A stretch of 49,131 nucleotides of DNA from Anaerolineae bacterium (GCA_022822545.1 JAJEBE010000062.1:1-49131); one strand, 5' to 3'; positions 31,725 through 40,680 are shown, counted from the first letter of the stretch. Numbers and translations: made by a program. Notes: generated by a model from the sequence alone, not told the origin.

Positions 31725-32570
31725 TTACTTTACCACGCCAGCGGCGGCGTAAGCATCGGTCATTTCGCGCCAGCGTTGCATGAGTCGCCTGCTGTTTTCG
31801 CCCGGCAGTCCAGCGCCGATGGTCGCGTCATCGACCCTGACGATGGGCAGGACTTCTTTGATGCTGGAGGTCAGAATCACTTCATCGGCCTCGTAGAATT
31901 CCTCCAAAGTGATATCGCGCAGCTCGACTTCGTCCGCGAGCAGCTTGATGACCTCGGCGCGGGTGATGCCGAGCAGCAGACCCCTATCCGGGGTAATCCA
32001 GCGACCGTCTTTGTAGATGAAAGTATTGCTGCGCGTGCCTTCGATGATCTTGCCATCGACGGTGTAAATGGCATCGATGGCGTCGGGCAGGCGCCGCTCC
32101 GCCTTTCTCTGGGCGATGATGCCGGGAATATAGTTGATCGTCTTGGCTTCGGGCAGGGTACGCCCCTGCTCGACCGTGGCAACGGCCGCGCCCCGCTCAT
32201 GCGCCGAAGCGGGCAGCGTATGAAGCGGCGTGACCATAACAAGCAAACGCGAGTCGCCGCCAGGCATGAAGCCGTTCGGGCTGTCCCCGCCGGTGAGCAC
32301 GATACGGATGCCGGCTTCGGCGAAGGGATTGCGACGCAGCGTCTCGATGACGATTTCGGCAAGCTGCTCAATATCCTGGGGGCAAGCCAGCTCGATGAGC
32401 GCGGCCGAGCGCTGCAAGCGGCGCAGATGGGCCATCAACTGAAAGGGGACGCCGCCGTAAGTGCGCAGATAATCGAAGACGCCAAAGCCGCGAAGGATGG
32501 ACAAATCGGTGGCGGGCAGGCTTGCGTTGCCAGCGTCGAGGTACTCGCCGTCGATGTAGAAGACGCTCAT
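31725..32570 (-). CDS. Class IV PLP aminotransferase (BCAT/D-amino acid transaminase-like)
   Basis: The 281-residue product has the fold-type IV pattern: RGFGVFDYLRTYGG near residue 27, the PLP Lys in EAKTINYIPGIIAQRKA (Lys143), IIEGTRSNTFI (Glu177 beside the PLP ring nitrogen) and LLLGITRAEVIKLL. Substrate could be branched-chain amino acids, D-alanine or aminodeoxychorismate; motif fit cannot decide. It is convergent with the CoA-transferase gene, 7 nt away. Confidence 0.9.
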   Translation of the reverse strand: MSVFYIDGEYLDAGNASLPATDLSILRGFGVFDYLRTYGGVPFQLMAHLRRLQRSAALIELACPQDIEQLAEIVIETLRRNPFAEAGIRIVLTGGDSPNGFMPGGDSRLLVMVTPLHTLPASAHERGAAVATVEQGRTLPEAKTINYIPGIIAQRKAERRLPDAIDAIYTVDGKIIEGTRSNTFIYKDGRWITPDRGLLLGITRAEVIKLLADEVELRDITLEEFYEADEVILTSSIKEVLPIVRVDDATIGAGLPGENSRRLMQRWREMTDAYAAAGVVK

Positions 32571-32603
32571 GATTGCTCAAGCTGTGCTGAAAACGATGCC
32601 GTG

Positions 32604-32609
32604 ATTATA
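32604..32609 (-). promoter_or_regulatory. -10 box TATAAT for the aminotransferase gene
   Basis: On the minus strand TATAAT lies 33 nt before the ATG at 32570, with TGACAA 16 nt further upstream as a possible -35. Confidence 0.45.
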
Positions 32610-32742
32610 GCCGCGGCAGTCCCGCTTGTCATTGCCCAGAGAGACTGCGGATGCCGAGCTTGGCGCTAAAGGCGATGTCGCGTGTTGGCAGCATCTCAAG
32701 CGCTAAGGCGGCGAATCGTCAGATTACAGCCCTTGTCGTACT

Positions 32743-32751
32743 TGCTAGAAT
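32743..32751 (+). promoter_or_regulatory. Extended -10 (TGcTAGAAT) directly before the CAP/LysM ATG
   Basis: TG-c-TAGAAT ends 6 nt before the ATG at 32758, so the mRNA should start at or beside the start codon (leaderless). Confidence 0.5.
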
Positions 32752-32757
32752 GGGAGC

Positions 32758-33783
32758 ATGAAGCGAACTTTCATCCGAACCGTCTGTCTGCTTGTCGGCT
32801 TGCTGCTGGTCTCGCTGCTGCCGGCCGAGAGCCAGAGCGCGGAGCAACAGTTGCTGCTGCGGATTAGCAACCTGCGGGGCAACCTTGGTCTGTCGCCCTA
32901 TGTGTGGAATGGCTCGCTGGCGCAGGCGGCCGCCAATCATGCCGGCTGGCTGGCGCAGACGGGCATCGGCAGCCATCGACAATCGGACGGCTCGCTGGCG
33001 GCCGATCGGGCGCGGCGCTACGGATACGCCGGCGAGCGGGTGCATGAGAATTACTACCTGGGCGCGGACGAAAGCGTAATCTCGGCCTGGCGCTTCTGGC
33101 TCGGCTCATCAGTCCATTACAGCAATCTGACCAACGCCCGCCTGTCCGAGATCGGTATTGGCAGAGCGAGCGCGGGCGGCAGAACGGCCTACGTGCTGGT
33201 ATTCGGGCAGGATTCCGGGCGGGGAGCGCCCCAAGCGGGAAACAGCAGCGCGGCGGGCAGCGGCGGCGGCGGGCAGCCGGCTTATGTGTTGGGTCTGGAC
33301 GAAGCGGGCAACATCAGACATGAGGTGCAGCCGGGGCATACCGTCGGCGATATCGCCTTGATCTACGGCTATACCTGGGACGATATCCCGGCCATGCTGG
33401 AACTCAATGGCATGACCGCGGCGGACATACGCCTGCTGCAGCCGGGCAGTGAATTCCTGGTGCCGCCGCAAGATGGCACCTTCACGCCGACCAGCGCGCC
33501 GCCAAGCGTCACCGCCACGGCATTATCCACAACAGCCGCGACCGAAATCCCCGCCGCCACGCCAAGCGCAAAACCCGCGGACTCCGGCATCCGCACAGCC
33601 ACGCTTGTCATCCGGATCCCCGTCATCGCAACAGAAGTCCCGAAGCGGCGGGGGCCGGAGGTCGCGGATGGAGCTGCATCAGGGACAGCGATGGCGCAAC
33701 TTGCCATCTTAGGAGCGGCAATACTGGGTCAACTGGGCATTCTCGCGGGCGCTGGCATCGCCTTGTGGGGACGATCCCGCTAA
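32758..33783 (+). CDS. Secreted/anchored CAP-domain protein with LysM domain
   Basis: A signal peptide (residues 1-~27) is followed by a CAP/SCP domain (residues ~30-160): LAQAAANHAGWLAQTGIGSH, with ENYYLGADESVISAWRFWLGSSVHYSNLTN, the usual CAP motifs. Next comes a Gly/Ser linker, a LysM unit (residues ~185-235) with VQPGHTVGDIALIYGYTWDDIPAMLELNG, and a Pro/Thr/Ala-rich stretch. A final hydrophobic segment (residues ~315-336) ends in RSR. LysM binds peptidoglycan; CAP domains bind lipids or act in extracellular signalling. It overlaps the convergent TetR gene by 4 nt. Confidence 0.9.
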   Translation: MKRTFIRTVCLLVGLLLVSLLPAESQSAEQQLLLRISNLRGNLGLSPYVWNGSLAQAAANHAGWLAQTGIGSHRQSDGSLAADRARRYGYAGERVHENYYLGADESVISAWRFWLGSSVHYSNLTNARLSEIGIGRASAGGRTAYVLVFGQDSGRGAPQAGNSSAAGSGGGGQPAYVLGLDEAGNIRHEVQPGHTVGDIALIYGYTWDDIPAMLELNGMTAADIRLLQPGSEFLVPPQDGTFTPTSAPPSVTATALSTTAATEIPAATPSAKPADSGIRTATLVIRIPVIATEVPKRRGPEVADGAASGTAMAQLAILGAAILGQLGILAGAGIALWGRSR

Positions 33784-34373
33784 CCGGGGGCGAGGTTGCG
33801 CAAGGGCTTAGCGCGATGTTTCAGCGCCACGGTTTCGGTTACATTGACGATCAGTTCGCTCTGTATGGTGGCCATCTGTTCCGGGCTATAGTCTTGGCCC
33901 TCGGTAAGCCACCAACGGACCATTTCCAAGACGGCGTTTATCAGATGATTCGTCGCGACTTCCAGGGGAATAGTCGTCTCGTCTTGCGCCTCATAAAGCG
34001 CGCTCACCATTTGCGCTATTTCTTCCCGGAGAGGCTTCAGCGCCGGATGATCTTGCAGCAGGAGCACTCCCAACAGGCAGGCGTCCTTATGATTAACGAC
34101 AACATTAAACAGCGCCAGACATTCTTGGTATATTGTCTCCTGCTGTCGAATCTCATCCTCGACCTTTTGATATAGGCCGCGCAGAGAATGGTAGAGAAGC
34201 TCGTCTTTACTCTTATAGTGGCGATAGAAGGTGGCGTAGCCAACATCCGCGCGCTCTGTTAGGTCTCTGATCGTAAAATTGTCGTAGCCCTTCTCCAACG
34301 AAAGCCTTATAAGCGCATCGCTTAGAGCTTTTCTGGTGCGAGCTATGCGACGGTCCAGTTTTTTCATGACCAC
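33780..34373 (-). CDS. TetR-family transcriptional regulator
   Basis: The 197-residue product has an N-terminal TetR HTH: RIARTRKALSDALIRLSLEKGYDNFTIRDLTERADVGYATFYRHYKSKDELL. The C-terminal ligand domain is not classified. ATG 34373 is followed by a second ATG two codons later. The upstream gap holds a dyad ATTAC...GTAAT (about 34486-34510) that may be its operator. It does not face an obvious target; the nearest divergent unit is the ECF sigma gene 370 nt away, beyond that gap. Confidence 0.9.
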   Translation of the reverse strand: MVMKKLDRRIARTRKALSDALIRLSLEKGYDNFTIRDLTERADVGYATFYRHYKSKDELLYHSLRGLYQKVEDEIRQQETIYQECLALFNVVVNHKDACLLGVLLLQDHPALKPLREEIAQMVSALYEAQDETTIPLEVATNHLINAVLEMVRWWLTEGQDYSPEQMATIQSELIVNVTETVALKHRAKPLRNLAPG

Positions 34374-34650
34374 TCATCGCTTCCATGAACTTCGCCACTA
34401 GATTAGGACTTGCGGCGGCATTTTGAATGAAACGCCGACGCGAACAAATAGAGATGGCCGATCTCAAAGTAAATTACCGACCATGTCCATTACTATACGT
34501 ATTCTAATGTAATGTCGCGTCTCTATCACGAAAGAGGTGTTGAAGCGAGACAAAGTCTTTCTTATTATCTTGAAAGAACTTCTGAATTGGCGCTGGTCGC
34601 GGGGCAAGAAGAGTTCAGGTCAGGATATGCGGAAGCGTCCACAGGCGAAA
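34374..34650. other. AT-rich intergenic stretch with possible TetR operator
   Basis: Within it, around 34486-34510, ATTAC and GTAAT form a weak dyad that overlaps a possible minus-strand -10 (TAGAAT). Nothing else was recognised. A short plus-strand frame running through it has no ribosome site and is crossed by the ECF promoter. Confidence 0.35.
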
Positions 34651-34679
34651 TTGACAAAAAACGCAGGCTACCCGATAAT
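34651..34679 (+). promoter_or_regulatory. Consensus sigma-70 promoter for the ECF sigma gene
   Basis: TTGACA (34651-34656) and GATAAT (34674-34679) with a 17-nt spacer. Transcription would begin near 34686, so the ATG at 34743 has a ~57-nt leader while the ATG at 34689 would be leaderless. Confidence 0.7.
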
Positions 34680-34742
34680 CGATTTTGAATGGCTACTTTC
34701 AGCAGGAGCAGGGTATTGGTTAGCAAGTCGTCCGGCGAACAG

Positions 34743-35384
34743 ATGACGTCTTATATTGAGTGGGTCTTGCAAGCGCAATCGAGCGACCGTGATGAGCGGA
34801 ATGACGCCTTCGATCATCTGGCGCGTGATTTTCAAGGCATGGTTTATGGCATCGCCTATAGCCGCCTCAGTGATCGGCAATTGGCGGAGGATGCGGCGCA
34901 GGAGGCCTTCCTGACGGCATACAAGAGCATCATGCAACTCAAGGATGTCAGCGCCTTCCCCGCCTGGCTGAAGCGAATCGCGCTGAGCAAAACTGATCGT
35001 ATCCTGCGCCGGCAGGGCGCGCCGCTGGATTCGCTGGACGAGCGGGAGCATCTGGCCTCCGCCGAAGCATCGCCGGAAGCGCAGATGGAAGAGGCGGAGT
35101 TGCGGCAACGGCTGCGGCTGGCGGTGGCGGCTTTGCCCGCTGGCGAGCGCGACTTAACGCAGGAATATTACTTGCTGGGCGAAACGCAGCGGGAAATATC
35201 CGAGCGGCGCAATATCCCGCTGGCGACGGTGAAGAAGCGCCTGCAATACGCGCGGGAGCATCTGCGCGGTTTGATCATTGGCTTCAACGAGAGCTTTGAT
35301 CGAGCGATGTATCAGGAGCCGCAGCAGGAGTTTCAGCCTGCCTATATCAGTCGGCGCAGGCGCTGGCGCCACACAAAACGCTGA
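34743..35384 (+). CDS. ECF-family RNA polymerase sigma factor
   Basis: This 213-residue protein has region 2 (DHLARDFQGMVYGIAYSRLSDRQLAEDAAQEAFLTAYKSI, about residues 24-63) and region 4 (LPAGERDLTQEYYLLGETQREISERRNIPLATVKKRLQYAREHL). The alternative start at 34689 adds 18 residues. No anti-sigma factor gene follows; the next gene is convergent. The C-terminus ends in an unusual Arg-rich tail (ISRRRRWRHTKR). It is expressed from a housekeeping-type promoter rather than an autoregulated ECF promoter. Confidence 0.9.
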   Translation: MTSYIEWVLQAQSSDRDERNDAFDHLARDFQGMVYGIAYSRLSDRQLAEDAAQEAFLTAYKSIMQLKDVSAFPAWLKRIALSKTDRILRRQGAPLDSLDEREHLASAEASPEAQMEEAELRQRLRLAVAALPAGERDLTQEYYLLGETQREISERRNIPLATVKKRLQYAREHLRGLIIGFNESFDRAMYQEPQQEFQPAYISRRRRWRHTKR

Positions 35385-35446
35385 GGACCTCTGAATTCGG
35401 ACTCACCGAGCCGCCCTTACAAATTCGCCATGTGCGGGGTACAAAA

Positions 35447-35472
35447 CGGGCGACCCAATAGATCGCCCCTAC
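35447..35472 (+). repeat. GGGCGA...TCGCCCCTAC palindromic repeat
   Basis: CGGGCGA-cccaataga-TCGCCCCTAC lies between the convergent ECF sigma and subtilase genes and could act as a shared 3' hairpin. Confidence 0.75.
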
Positions 35473-35497
35473 ATCTTCGTGGAGTGTTGGAGAGAGA

Positions 35498-36682
35498 CTA
35501 GCTGCCCGGCACGATTTCGCAGGCGCCTTGGCGCATGCAAGTCCAGGTCATATCACCGCCGTCGAGGTGCAATTGAGCGCCCATGCCTTCGAGGATAGCC
35601 GCCATCGCCGCGACATAAGGCGCGGAGAAGCTGGTGCCGTTCAGCGCTTTATAGCCGTCATTCAGGTAGGTGGTATGCACATCGCGGCCGGGGGCCCAGA
35701 TATCGCCGCCTTTGTTGCTGAAACTGCTGCGCGAGCCGTCCGGATCAACAGCGCCGACAGCGACCACGCCTTCATAACGAGCCGGGAAGCCGGGCAGCGC
35801 CCCGCCGCTATTGCCGGCTGAAGCGATGACAGTGACGCCTTTTTCCATAGCGTAGTTGACAGCGTCTTCCGTGACTTGCGAGCCGACCGCGCTGCCGAGC
35901 GACAAGTTGATGATATCGGCGCCTTCATCGGCGGCGTAGACGATGCCGGCCGCGACATCGGCCATGGAGCCGCTGCCGGAGGGGCCGAGGACGCGCACCG
36001 GCAGAATGGACGAATTGGGCGCGAAGCCGGCGATGCCGATGCCGTTATCGATGTTGGCGGCGATGATGCCGGCGACCGAACAGCCGTGCCCGAAAACATC
36101 TTCGGGGTCATCATCGTTGTCGACGAAGTCATAGCCGTTATCGAGCACGCGATCCGTCAGGTCTTCATGGCTCAGGCAGACGCCGGTATCGATGACAGCG
36201 ACGGTGACGCCCCGCAATTCATCCATATCATCCCAGGCCGTTTCCGCCTGGATATGGGGCAGCGCCCATTGCCGGTCGTAGTCGGGGTCATTGGGCGGGT
36301 TGTTGAAGGCGACGCTCACGATGAAATCTTGCTCGACCAACTCGACATCACTATCGAAGGTGAAGTTCTGGCCGAAACTTTCAGGCAGGTCCACTACCCA
36401 GATTTCAAGCTCGTCAATGCGTTCGACGATCATGCCGCCGATGCGGTTGACATATTCCCATTTTTCGTCGAGCGGCGTATTCGGGTCATAGTGGATGATC
36501 CAATTGCCAGTGGGCTGGGCGTCGTAGACAGGCGCGATGCGCGTGCTATCGGGCTGTCCGTTTGGGGCCGTGCCGCGCAGGATATTGCTCGGCGGGAATT
36601 CGCTGGCGCCGGCGGGCAGGCCGACCGCCAGGATTAGAAGCAGGCTGAGGCCGAAGATCGTAAGGCGGCGAATCGATTTCAT
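35498..36682 (-). CDS. Secreted subtilisin-like serine peptidase (S8)
   Basis: The start is ATG 36682, which places MKSIRRLTIFGLSLLLILAVGLPAGASE as the signal peptide; an upstream in-frame start would add 23 non-signal residues. The 394-residue protein has a short pro-region (to ~130) and the S8 triad: Asp165 in VAVIDTG, His199 in FGHGCSVAG and Ser351 in NGTSFSAP. Asn291 in SAGNSGG forms the oxyanion hole. The His motif is GHGCSVAG instead of the usual GHGTHVAG. It acts outside the cell and probably matures by self-cleavage. Confidence 0.93.
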   Translation of the reverse strand: MKSIRRLTIFGLSLLLILAVGLPAGASEFPPSNILRGTAPNGQPDSTRIAPVYDAQPTGNWIIHYDPNTPLDEKWEYVNRIGGMIVERIDELEIWVVDLPESFGQNFTFDSDVELVEQDFIVSVAFNNPPNDPDYDRQWALPHIQAETAWDDMDELRGVTVAVIDTGVCLSHEDLTDRVLDNGYDFVDNDDDPEDVFGHGCSVAGIIAANIDNGIGIAGFAPNSSILPVRVLGPSGSGSMADVAAGIVYAADEGADIINLSLGSAVGSQVTEDAVNYAMEKGVTVIASAGNSGGALPGFPARYEGVVAVGAVDPDGSRSSFSNKGGDIWAPGRDVHTTYLNDGYKALNGTSFSAPYVAAMAAILEGMGAQLHLDGGDMTWTCMRQGACEIVPGS

Positions 36683-36799
36683 GGCTCGTCCCTTCGTCAG
36701 GCAAAATGTCATTGCGATCCCATTGTAGCTGTTCTGGTTCTCATTACGCAAGAAGGCGGCGAAGCGTCGCAGGGCTGGCCTGGGTGGCGCGTTTGTTCT

Positions 36800-36890
36800 A
36801 ACCGCAGCCGCTCACAAGTCAGGCCTTGGCCGCTAAAAACAATGTGCCCATAAATTGAGAATATGCAGGGGCGACTTACCAGGTCGCCCG
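36800..36890 (+). repeat. Dispersed composite repeat
   Basis: ACCGCAGCCGCTCACAAGTC (36801-36820), CCTTGGCCGCTAAAAACAAT, then TGCAGGGGCGA-cttaccagg-TCGCCCGGA. It is a diverged copy of the element also found at 28415 and 45872. Confidence 0.7.
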
Positions 36891-36919
36891 GATTGGAATC
36901 AATCTGAAAACGGGCTTGT

Positions 36920-37852
36920 CTATTGGAGGCGATGACGATTGACCGCAAACGTGAAGATGTCGTCGCGGGCGTAGCCTCCGGTGACATCAAGAGTCATCTG
37001 CTCCTGGACGATCTGGTTGAGGTCGAGGTCGGCGTAGAGGATCGTTTCGGCATCGTAGACAGGCGGAATCAGATATTCGCCATCAGGGGCGATGATGGCG
37101 CTGCCGCCGTTGAGCAGGAGCGCGGTTGGATCTTCGCGCAGGTCCGGCGGCATGCTGAGCTCGGGTGGGAAATCGGCGGCCGGCATGATATTGCCTACAG
37201 CCAGCACGAAGGTTCGGCCTTCAAAGGCATAGTGTCGGCTGGCGATTTGATGGCTGGCTTTGACCGCGGGCCAGAGCGCGACATGGATGGCTTCGCTACT
37301 GATGTGAAGCGCCTGGCGGGCGTGAGGCATCCAATGTTCCCAGCAGATCAAGCCGCCGACGCGCCCGGCAGCGGTATCAACCGCGCTCAAGCCGGCGCCA
37401 TCGCCTTGCGCCCAGACCAGTTGCTCGGTGTATGTGGGGCGCAGTTTGCGGTGATGATTCGCGATTGCGCCATCGGCGTCGATGGTGACGATGCTGTTGT
37501 AGAGGCTGCGGTTGCCGCGGCCGAGCCTGACCTTTTCATTGATGCCGAGAACGAGGACGATGTTGCGCTGGGCGGCGGCCTCCTGGAGCTGGCGCATCTG
37601 CGGGCTATCGATGGCGATACTGTTGGCGGCGAGCCGAGCATAGACTTCCTTGGTCGGCGCGTGATCCCAGCGGGCGTAATCGACCGCGTAATCGAGCCAG
37701 GCGGGATAACCGGGGAAGAAGGTCTCGCCGAAGGCGGCAAGTTGGGCCCCTTGCCCGGCCGCTTCGGCAATGAGCGAAAGGGCTTTGGCGACGCACTTGT
37801 CGAGGTCGTAGTAGACTGGGCGCGCTTGGATGAGGGCGACGCGGATGGTCAT
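36920..37852 (-). CDS. Carbon-nitrogen hydrolase (nitrilase family)
   Basis: The 310-residue product has the nitrilase triad: Glu43 in AFGETFFPGYP, Lys136 in HRKLRPT and Cys170 in GGLICWEHWMP. The CWEHWMP and FPGYP motifs are those of true nitrilases and cyanide/aliphatic nitrilases rather than omega-amidases. It would convert a nitrile to acid and ammonia. Its ATG lies 15 nt after the gatC stop, so both are probably on one transcript. Confidence 0.93.
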   Translation of the reverse strand: MTIRVALIQARPVYYDLDKCVAKALSLIAEAAGQGAQLAAFGETFFPGYPAWLDYAVDYARWDHAPTKEVYARLAANSIAIDSPQMRQLQEAAAQRNIVLVLGINEKVRLGRGNRSLYNSIVTIDADGAIANHHRKLRPTYTEQLVWAQGDGAGLSAVDTAAGRVGGLICWEHWMPHARQALHISSEAIHVALWPAVKASHQIASRHYAFEGRTFVLAVGNIMPAADFPPELSMPPDLREDPTALLLNGGSAIIAPDGEYLIPPVYDAETILYADLDLNQIVQEQMTLDVTGGYARDDIFTFAVNRHRLQ

Positions 37853-37867
37853 GCTAATTCGCGCCGG

Positions 37868-38173
37868 CTATTCGGCGTCAGCGAGGACGGCGCGGACGCG
37901 AAATTGCCCGCCGTCGCTATCGGGGGCGTTGGCGACGACCTCATCGACCGGCAGCGGCTCAGCCGCTTCATCGGCGCGCATGACGTTGGTCAGCGGCAGC
38001 ACGGAAGACGTCGGGTCGATCTGCGAAGTATCGAGTTCTTGCAACTTTTGGAAATAGCCCAGAATATCGGAAATCTGCCGTTGGTATAAGGCGACCTCGT
38101 CCTCGCTCAATTCCAGGCGAGCCAAATCGGCGATGGCGCGGACGTCTTCGGCGCTGAGGCTGGCATCGGTCAT
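37868..38173 (-). CDS. gatC: Aspartyl/glutamyl-tRNA amidotransferase subunit C
   Basis: The 101-residue product matches GatC: LSAEDVRAIADLARLELSEDEVALYQRQISDILGYFQKLQELDTS, then LTNVMRADEAA. GatC stabilises the GatA-GatB amidotransferase that makes Gln-tRNA and Asn-tRNA. GatA and GatB are not in the window; the next gene is a nitrilase 15 nt downstream. Confidence 0.93.
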   Translation of the reverse strand: MTDASLSAEDVRAIADLARLELSEDEVALYQRQISDILGYFQKLQELDTSQIDPTSSVLPLTNVMRADEAAEPLPVDEVVANAPDSDGGQFRVRAVLADAE

Positions 38174-38241
38174 AGATCGGTCTCGCTGGCATGAGCGTTC
38201 AGATGTGTAGAAGTGTAAACGATTGCGCGCGGAAGGAACAG

Positions 38242-38276
38242 GTTTTTAACCACAGCGAACTCAGAAGATACAGAGA
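38242..38276 (+). repeat. AACCACAGCG-type dispersed repeat
   Basis: TTTTTAACCACAGCGAACTC followed by AGAAGATACAGAG, a diverged member of the ACCACAGAGG family. Confidence 0.55.
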
Positions 38277-38393
38277 TTCAAGTTCTGCGGGGATTGGATT
38301 TCTGTTGGCCGCTACGACAAGTCGCAGATGAGCGGGCTACGTTTAAGGCGAGTATTAGGTAAACTGAAAGCTGTTAGCTGAAGGAGGGCGTTT

Positions 38394-38936
38394 ATGCGAG
38401 CGACGGTCAAGCGGGAAGAGGCGCTGCGTCTGCTGAAAATCGAGCACGAGGCGGTCGGCGCCTTGATCAATGCGCTGACGGACGAGGAGATGACGCGGCG
38501 GGATACGATACAGCATGGTTTGTACTACGATCAGGAATGTTCCTTCAAGGACCTCTTGGCGCATTTGATTTGCTACGAGCAGTACACGGTGGAGGCGGTA
38601 GGCGAATGGCGGCAGGGGCGCGAGCACTGGGCGATCGCGGCGGTGAAGGATCCGCGGCAGGGACGCGAGATACATTATGGCGGCATCGCCGAGCGCGCGC
38701 ATCTCAGCCTGGCGGAGCAACTGGAAGAATACCGGCGGGTCAGCGCGGAGCTGGAGCGGGCGATTGCGGCGATGAGCGAGGCGGAATGGCGGGGCGCAGC
38801 GCCCTATGCCGGCGCCAAAGGCACGGACCTGGGCGGCATGATCGAAGGCATCATGGTATTGCCGCCGCGGCCGATGTACCGTCACTTGCCGGTGCATGTG
38901 CCGGATGCGGCGAGTTATATCCGCAGCTTGCGTTAG
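38394..38936 (+). CDS. ClbS/DfsB-like four-helix-bundle protein
   Basis: The 180-residue product starts TVKREEALRLLKIEHEAVGALINALTDEEM and continues with SFKDLLAHLICYEQYTVEAVGEW, as in the DfsB/ClbS (DUF1706) branch of DinB-like four-helix bundles. ClbS hydrolyses colibactin, but most members have no known substrate. The His of AHL and the later HLPVH may be metal or active-site residues. AAGGAGG is placed 6 nt before the ATG, and TAAACT (38360-38365) is a possible -10. Confidence 0.75.
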   Translation: MRATVKREEALRLLKIEHEAVGALINALTDEEMTRRDTIQHGLYYDQECSFKDLLAHLICYEQYTVEAVGEWRQGREHWAIAAVKDPRQGREIHYGGIAERAHLSLAEQLEEYRRVSAELERAIAAMSEAEWRGAAPYAGAKGTDLGGMIEGIMVLPPRPMYRHLPVHVPDAASYIRSLR

Positions 38937-38992
38937 CGCGAGCGCGGGTCAAAGCGCCAAGCCAAGCGCGTCTGATAATCGCCTTGCCGCTG

Positions 38993-39001
38993 TGCTATAA
39001 T
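38993..39001 (+). promoter_or_regulatory. Extended -10 (TGcTATAAT) for the LCP gene
   Basis: TG-c-TATAAT ends 44 nt before the ATG, followed by a GGGAGAG ribosome site about 8-14 nt before the ATG. Confidence 0.6.
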
Positions 39002-39045
39002 GCGCGGCTGTTTGGCTTGAAATAGTAGCGGGAGAGCGGCGACAA

Positions 39046-40581
39046 ATGCGTATGAGGGGCTGCCTGGCGCTGTTCATCAGCATCGGCGCGCTCGCCGTAA
39101 TGACGAGCCTTTGCTCGCTGACGACATTCAGCTTGTCGCAGCAGACGGTAATTGATCTGAATGCGGCCGGCTTCCGCGTCGATGATCCGGCAATCACCAT
39201 TCGCTGCGCGCTCACTGGCAAATGCGAAGATGAGGCCTTGGCGGCCGCCGAAGCGGCGCCGCTGCTGATATTGACGCCGGCGGCGACCTTCTACATGACC
39301 GCAGCGCCCGCCGCGACAATGACTCCTCAGCCGACCGCGACTGACGCAGTTCTGGCAGCGACAGCGGCGCCGACGCTTCCCGCGACAGCCACAGAGACGG
39401 CGCCGGACTTGCCGCGAATCACCGATCCGCGGGCGCTGACGATTCTGCTCTTGGGCATCGATCAGCGGAGCGCAGCCAACGAGCAGGGTCCCTTCCGCAC
39501 CGACACGATGATCCTGGTGCATATCAATCCGGCGCGGGGCGCGGTTGGCGTGCTATCGCTGCCGCGGGACTTATGGGTGGAGATTCCCAATTACGGGCCG
39601 GGGCGGATCAACACGGCCAATTTCCTGGGCGATAGCGATGCCTATCCGGGCGGCGGCGGGCCGGCGCTGGCGATGGAGACAATCGCCGAGAATTTCGGCA
39701 TCCGCGTGGAGAAATACCTGCTCGTCAATTTTGACGTCTTCACATCGGTGGTGGATCTGTTGGCGCCTGATGGCGTGATGGTGAATGTGACCGAGTACAT
39801 TAACGATCCGGATTATCCCGATGAGTTCTACGGGACGATGCCCGTGACATTCGAGCCGGGCATGCAGCGGATGGATGCCGAGACCTTGTTGAAGTACGCG
39901 CGGACGCGGAAGACGCAGGGCGGAGATTTCGACCGGGCGCGGCGTCAGCAGCAAGTGTTGGACGCGGTGCGGGCGGAGGTCTTGAGCGCGGGCGGCATCG
40001 TCAACTTCGTGACGCAGGCGCTCCCGCTTTGGCAGGAGTTGCAGGGCAACTATCGCACAAATCTGGAGTTGAACGAGATCATCGCCCTGGGCCGGCTGAT
40101 GGGCAGCATCAAGCGCGAGGACATCCGCTACAGCGTGATCGACAATTATTACGCCTCGCTCGGGAAGAGCCCGAGCGGCGACGATGTGCTAATTCCGGAC
40201 TTCAGCGCCATACGCGACCTGACGCTGCGCACTTTTTATCCCGGGGCGCAACTGACACAGGCGGAGATGAAAGCGCGCGCCGAGGGGGAAGCGGCGCCGA
40301 TCTTCGTATACAACGGCACGAATATTGCTGGGCTGGCGGGGGCGACGAGGGAATGGCTGCTGGCGAAAGATGTGCTGGTGACGGGAATCAACAACGATGT
40401 GACATCGGGCCGCTTGCAGACCGAGATTCGGGTATATGGGCGCTTTGACGCGACGGCCGAGTATCTGGCGCAGTTGCTGGGTCTGCCGGCGGAGCGCGTG
40501 CGGCGCAGTGGCGATGGCCTGATCGCCGAGGGGGTGCTGGTGGCGCTGGGCCTGGATGCGCAGGCGATTGTTGGGGGTTGA
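39046..40581 (+). CDS. LytR-CpsA-Psr (LCP) family cell-wall ligase with LytR_C domain
   Basis: The 511-residue product has a signal anchor (residues ~5-30), a Thr/Pro/Ala-rich linker and the LCP domain from ~125: ILLLGIDQRS, FRTDTMILVHINP, VGVLSLPRDLWVEIP, GRINTAN and the Arg pair KYARTRKTQGGDFDRARRQQQVL, residues that bind pyrophosphate-lipid substrates. A C-terminal LytR_C-like domain follows (residues ~420-500, IFVYNGTNIAGLAGATREWL). LCP enzymes attach glycopolymers to peptidoglycan or to outer carbohydrate. Confidence 0.93.
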   Translation: MRMRGCLALFISIGALAVMTSLCSLTTFSLSQQTVIDLNAAGFRVDDPAITIRCALTGKCEDEALAAAEAAPLLILTPAATFYMTAAPAATMTPQPTATDAVLAATAAPTLPATATETAPDLPRITDPRALTILLLGIDQRSAANEQGPFRTDTMILVHINPARGAVGVLSLPRDLWVEIPNYGPGRINTANFLGDSDAYPGGGGPALAMETIAENFGIRVEKYLLVNFDVFTSVVDLLAPDGVMVNVTEYINDPDYPDEFYGTMPVTFEPGMQRMDAETLLKYARTRKTQGGDFDRARRQQQVLDAVRAEVLSAGGIVNFVTQALPLWQELQGNYRTNLELNEIIALGRLMGSIKREDIRYSVIDNYYASLGKSPSGDDVLIPDFSAIRDLTLRTFYPGAQLTQAEMKARAEGEAAPIFVYNGTNIAGLAGATREWLLAKDVLVTGINNDVTSGRLQTEIRVYGRFDATAEYLAQLLGLPAERVRRSGDGLIAEGVLVALGLDAQAIVGG

Positions 40582-40680
40582 ACTACCGCCAGGTTGCCCA
40601 GCGTTGGTCACCATAGAATGTGGCGAGAGCATAGAAGAAGTAGAATCAAGTAGTCATGCAATCGCGGCAGAAGGTCGGAC

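Noticed and set aside
34537..34746. 69-codon frame before the ECF sigma gene
   Set aside because: No ribosome site, crossed by the consensus promoter TTGACA-17-GATAAT, and no resemblance to a family.
36923..38089. 388-codon open frame on the plus strand across nitrilase and GatC genes
   Set aside because: Runs across two real genes on the other strand and the gap between them; no ribosome site.
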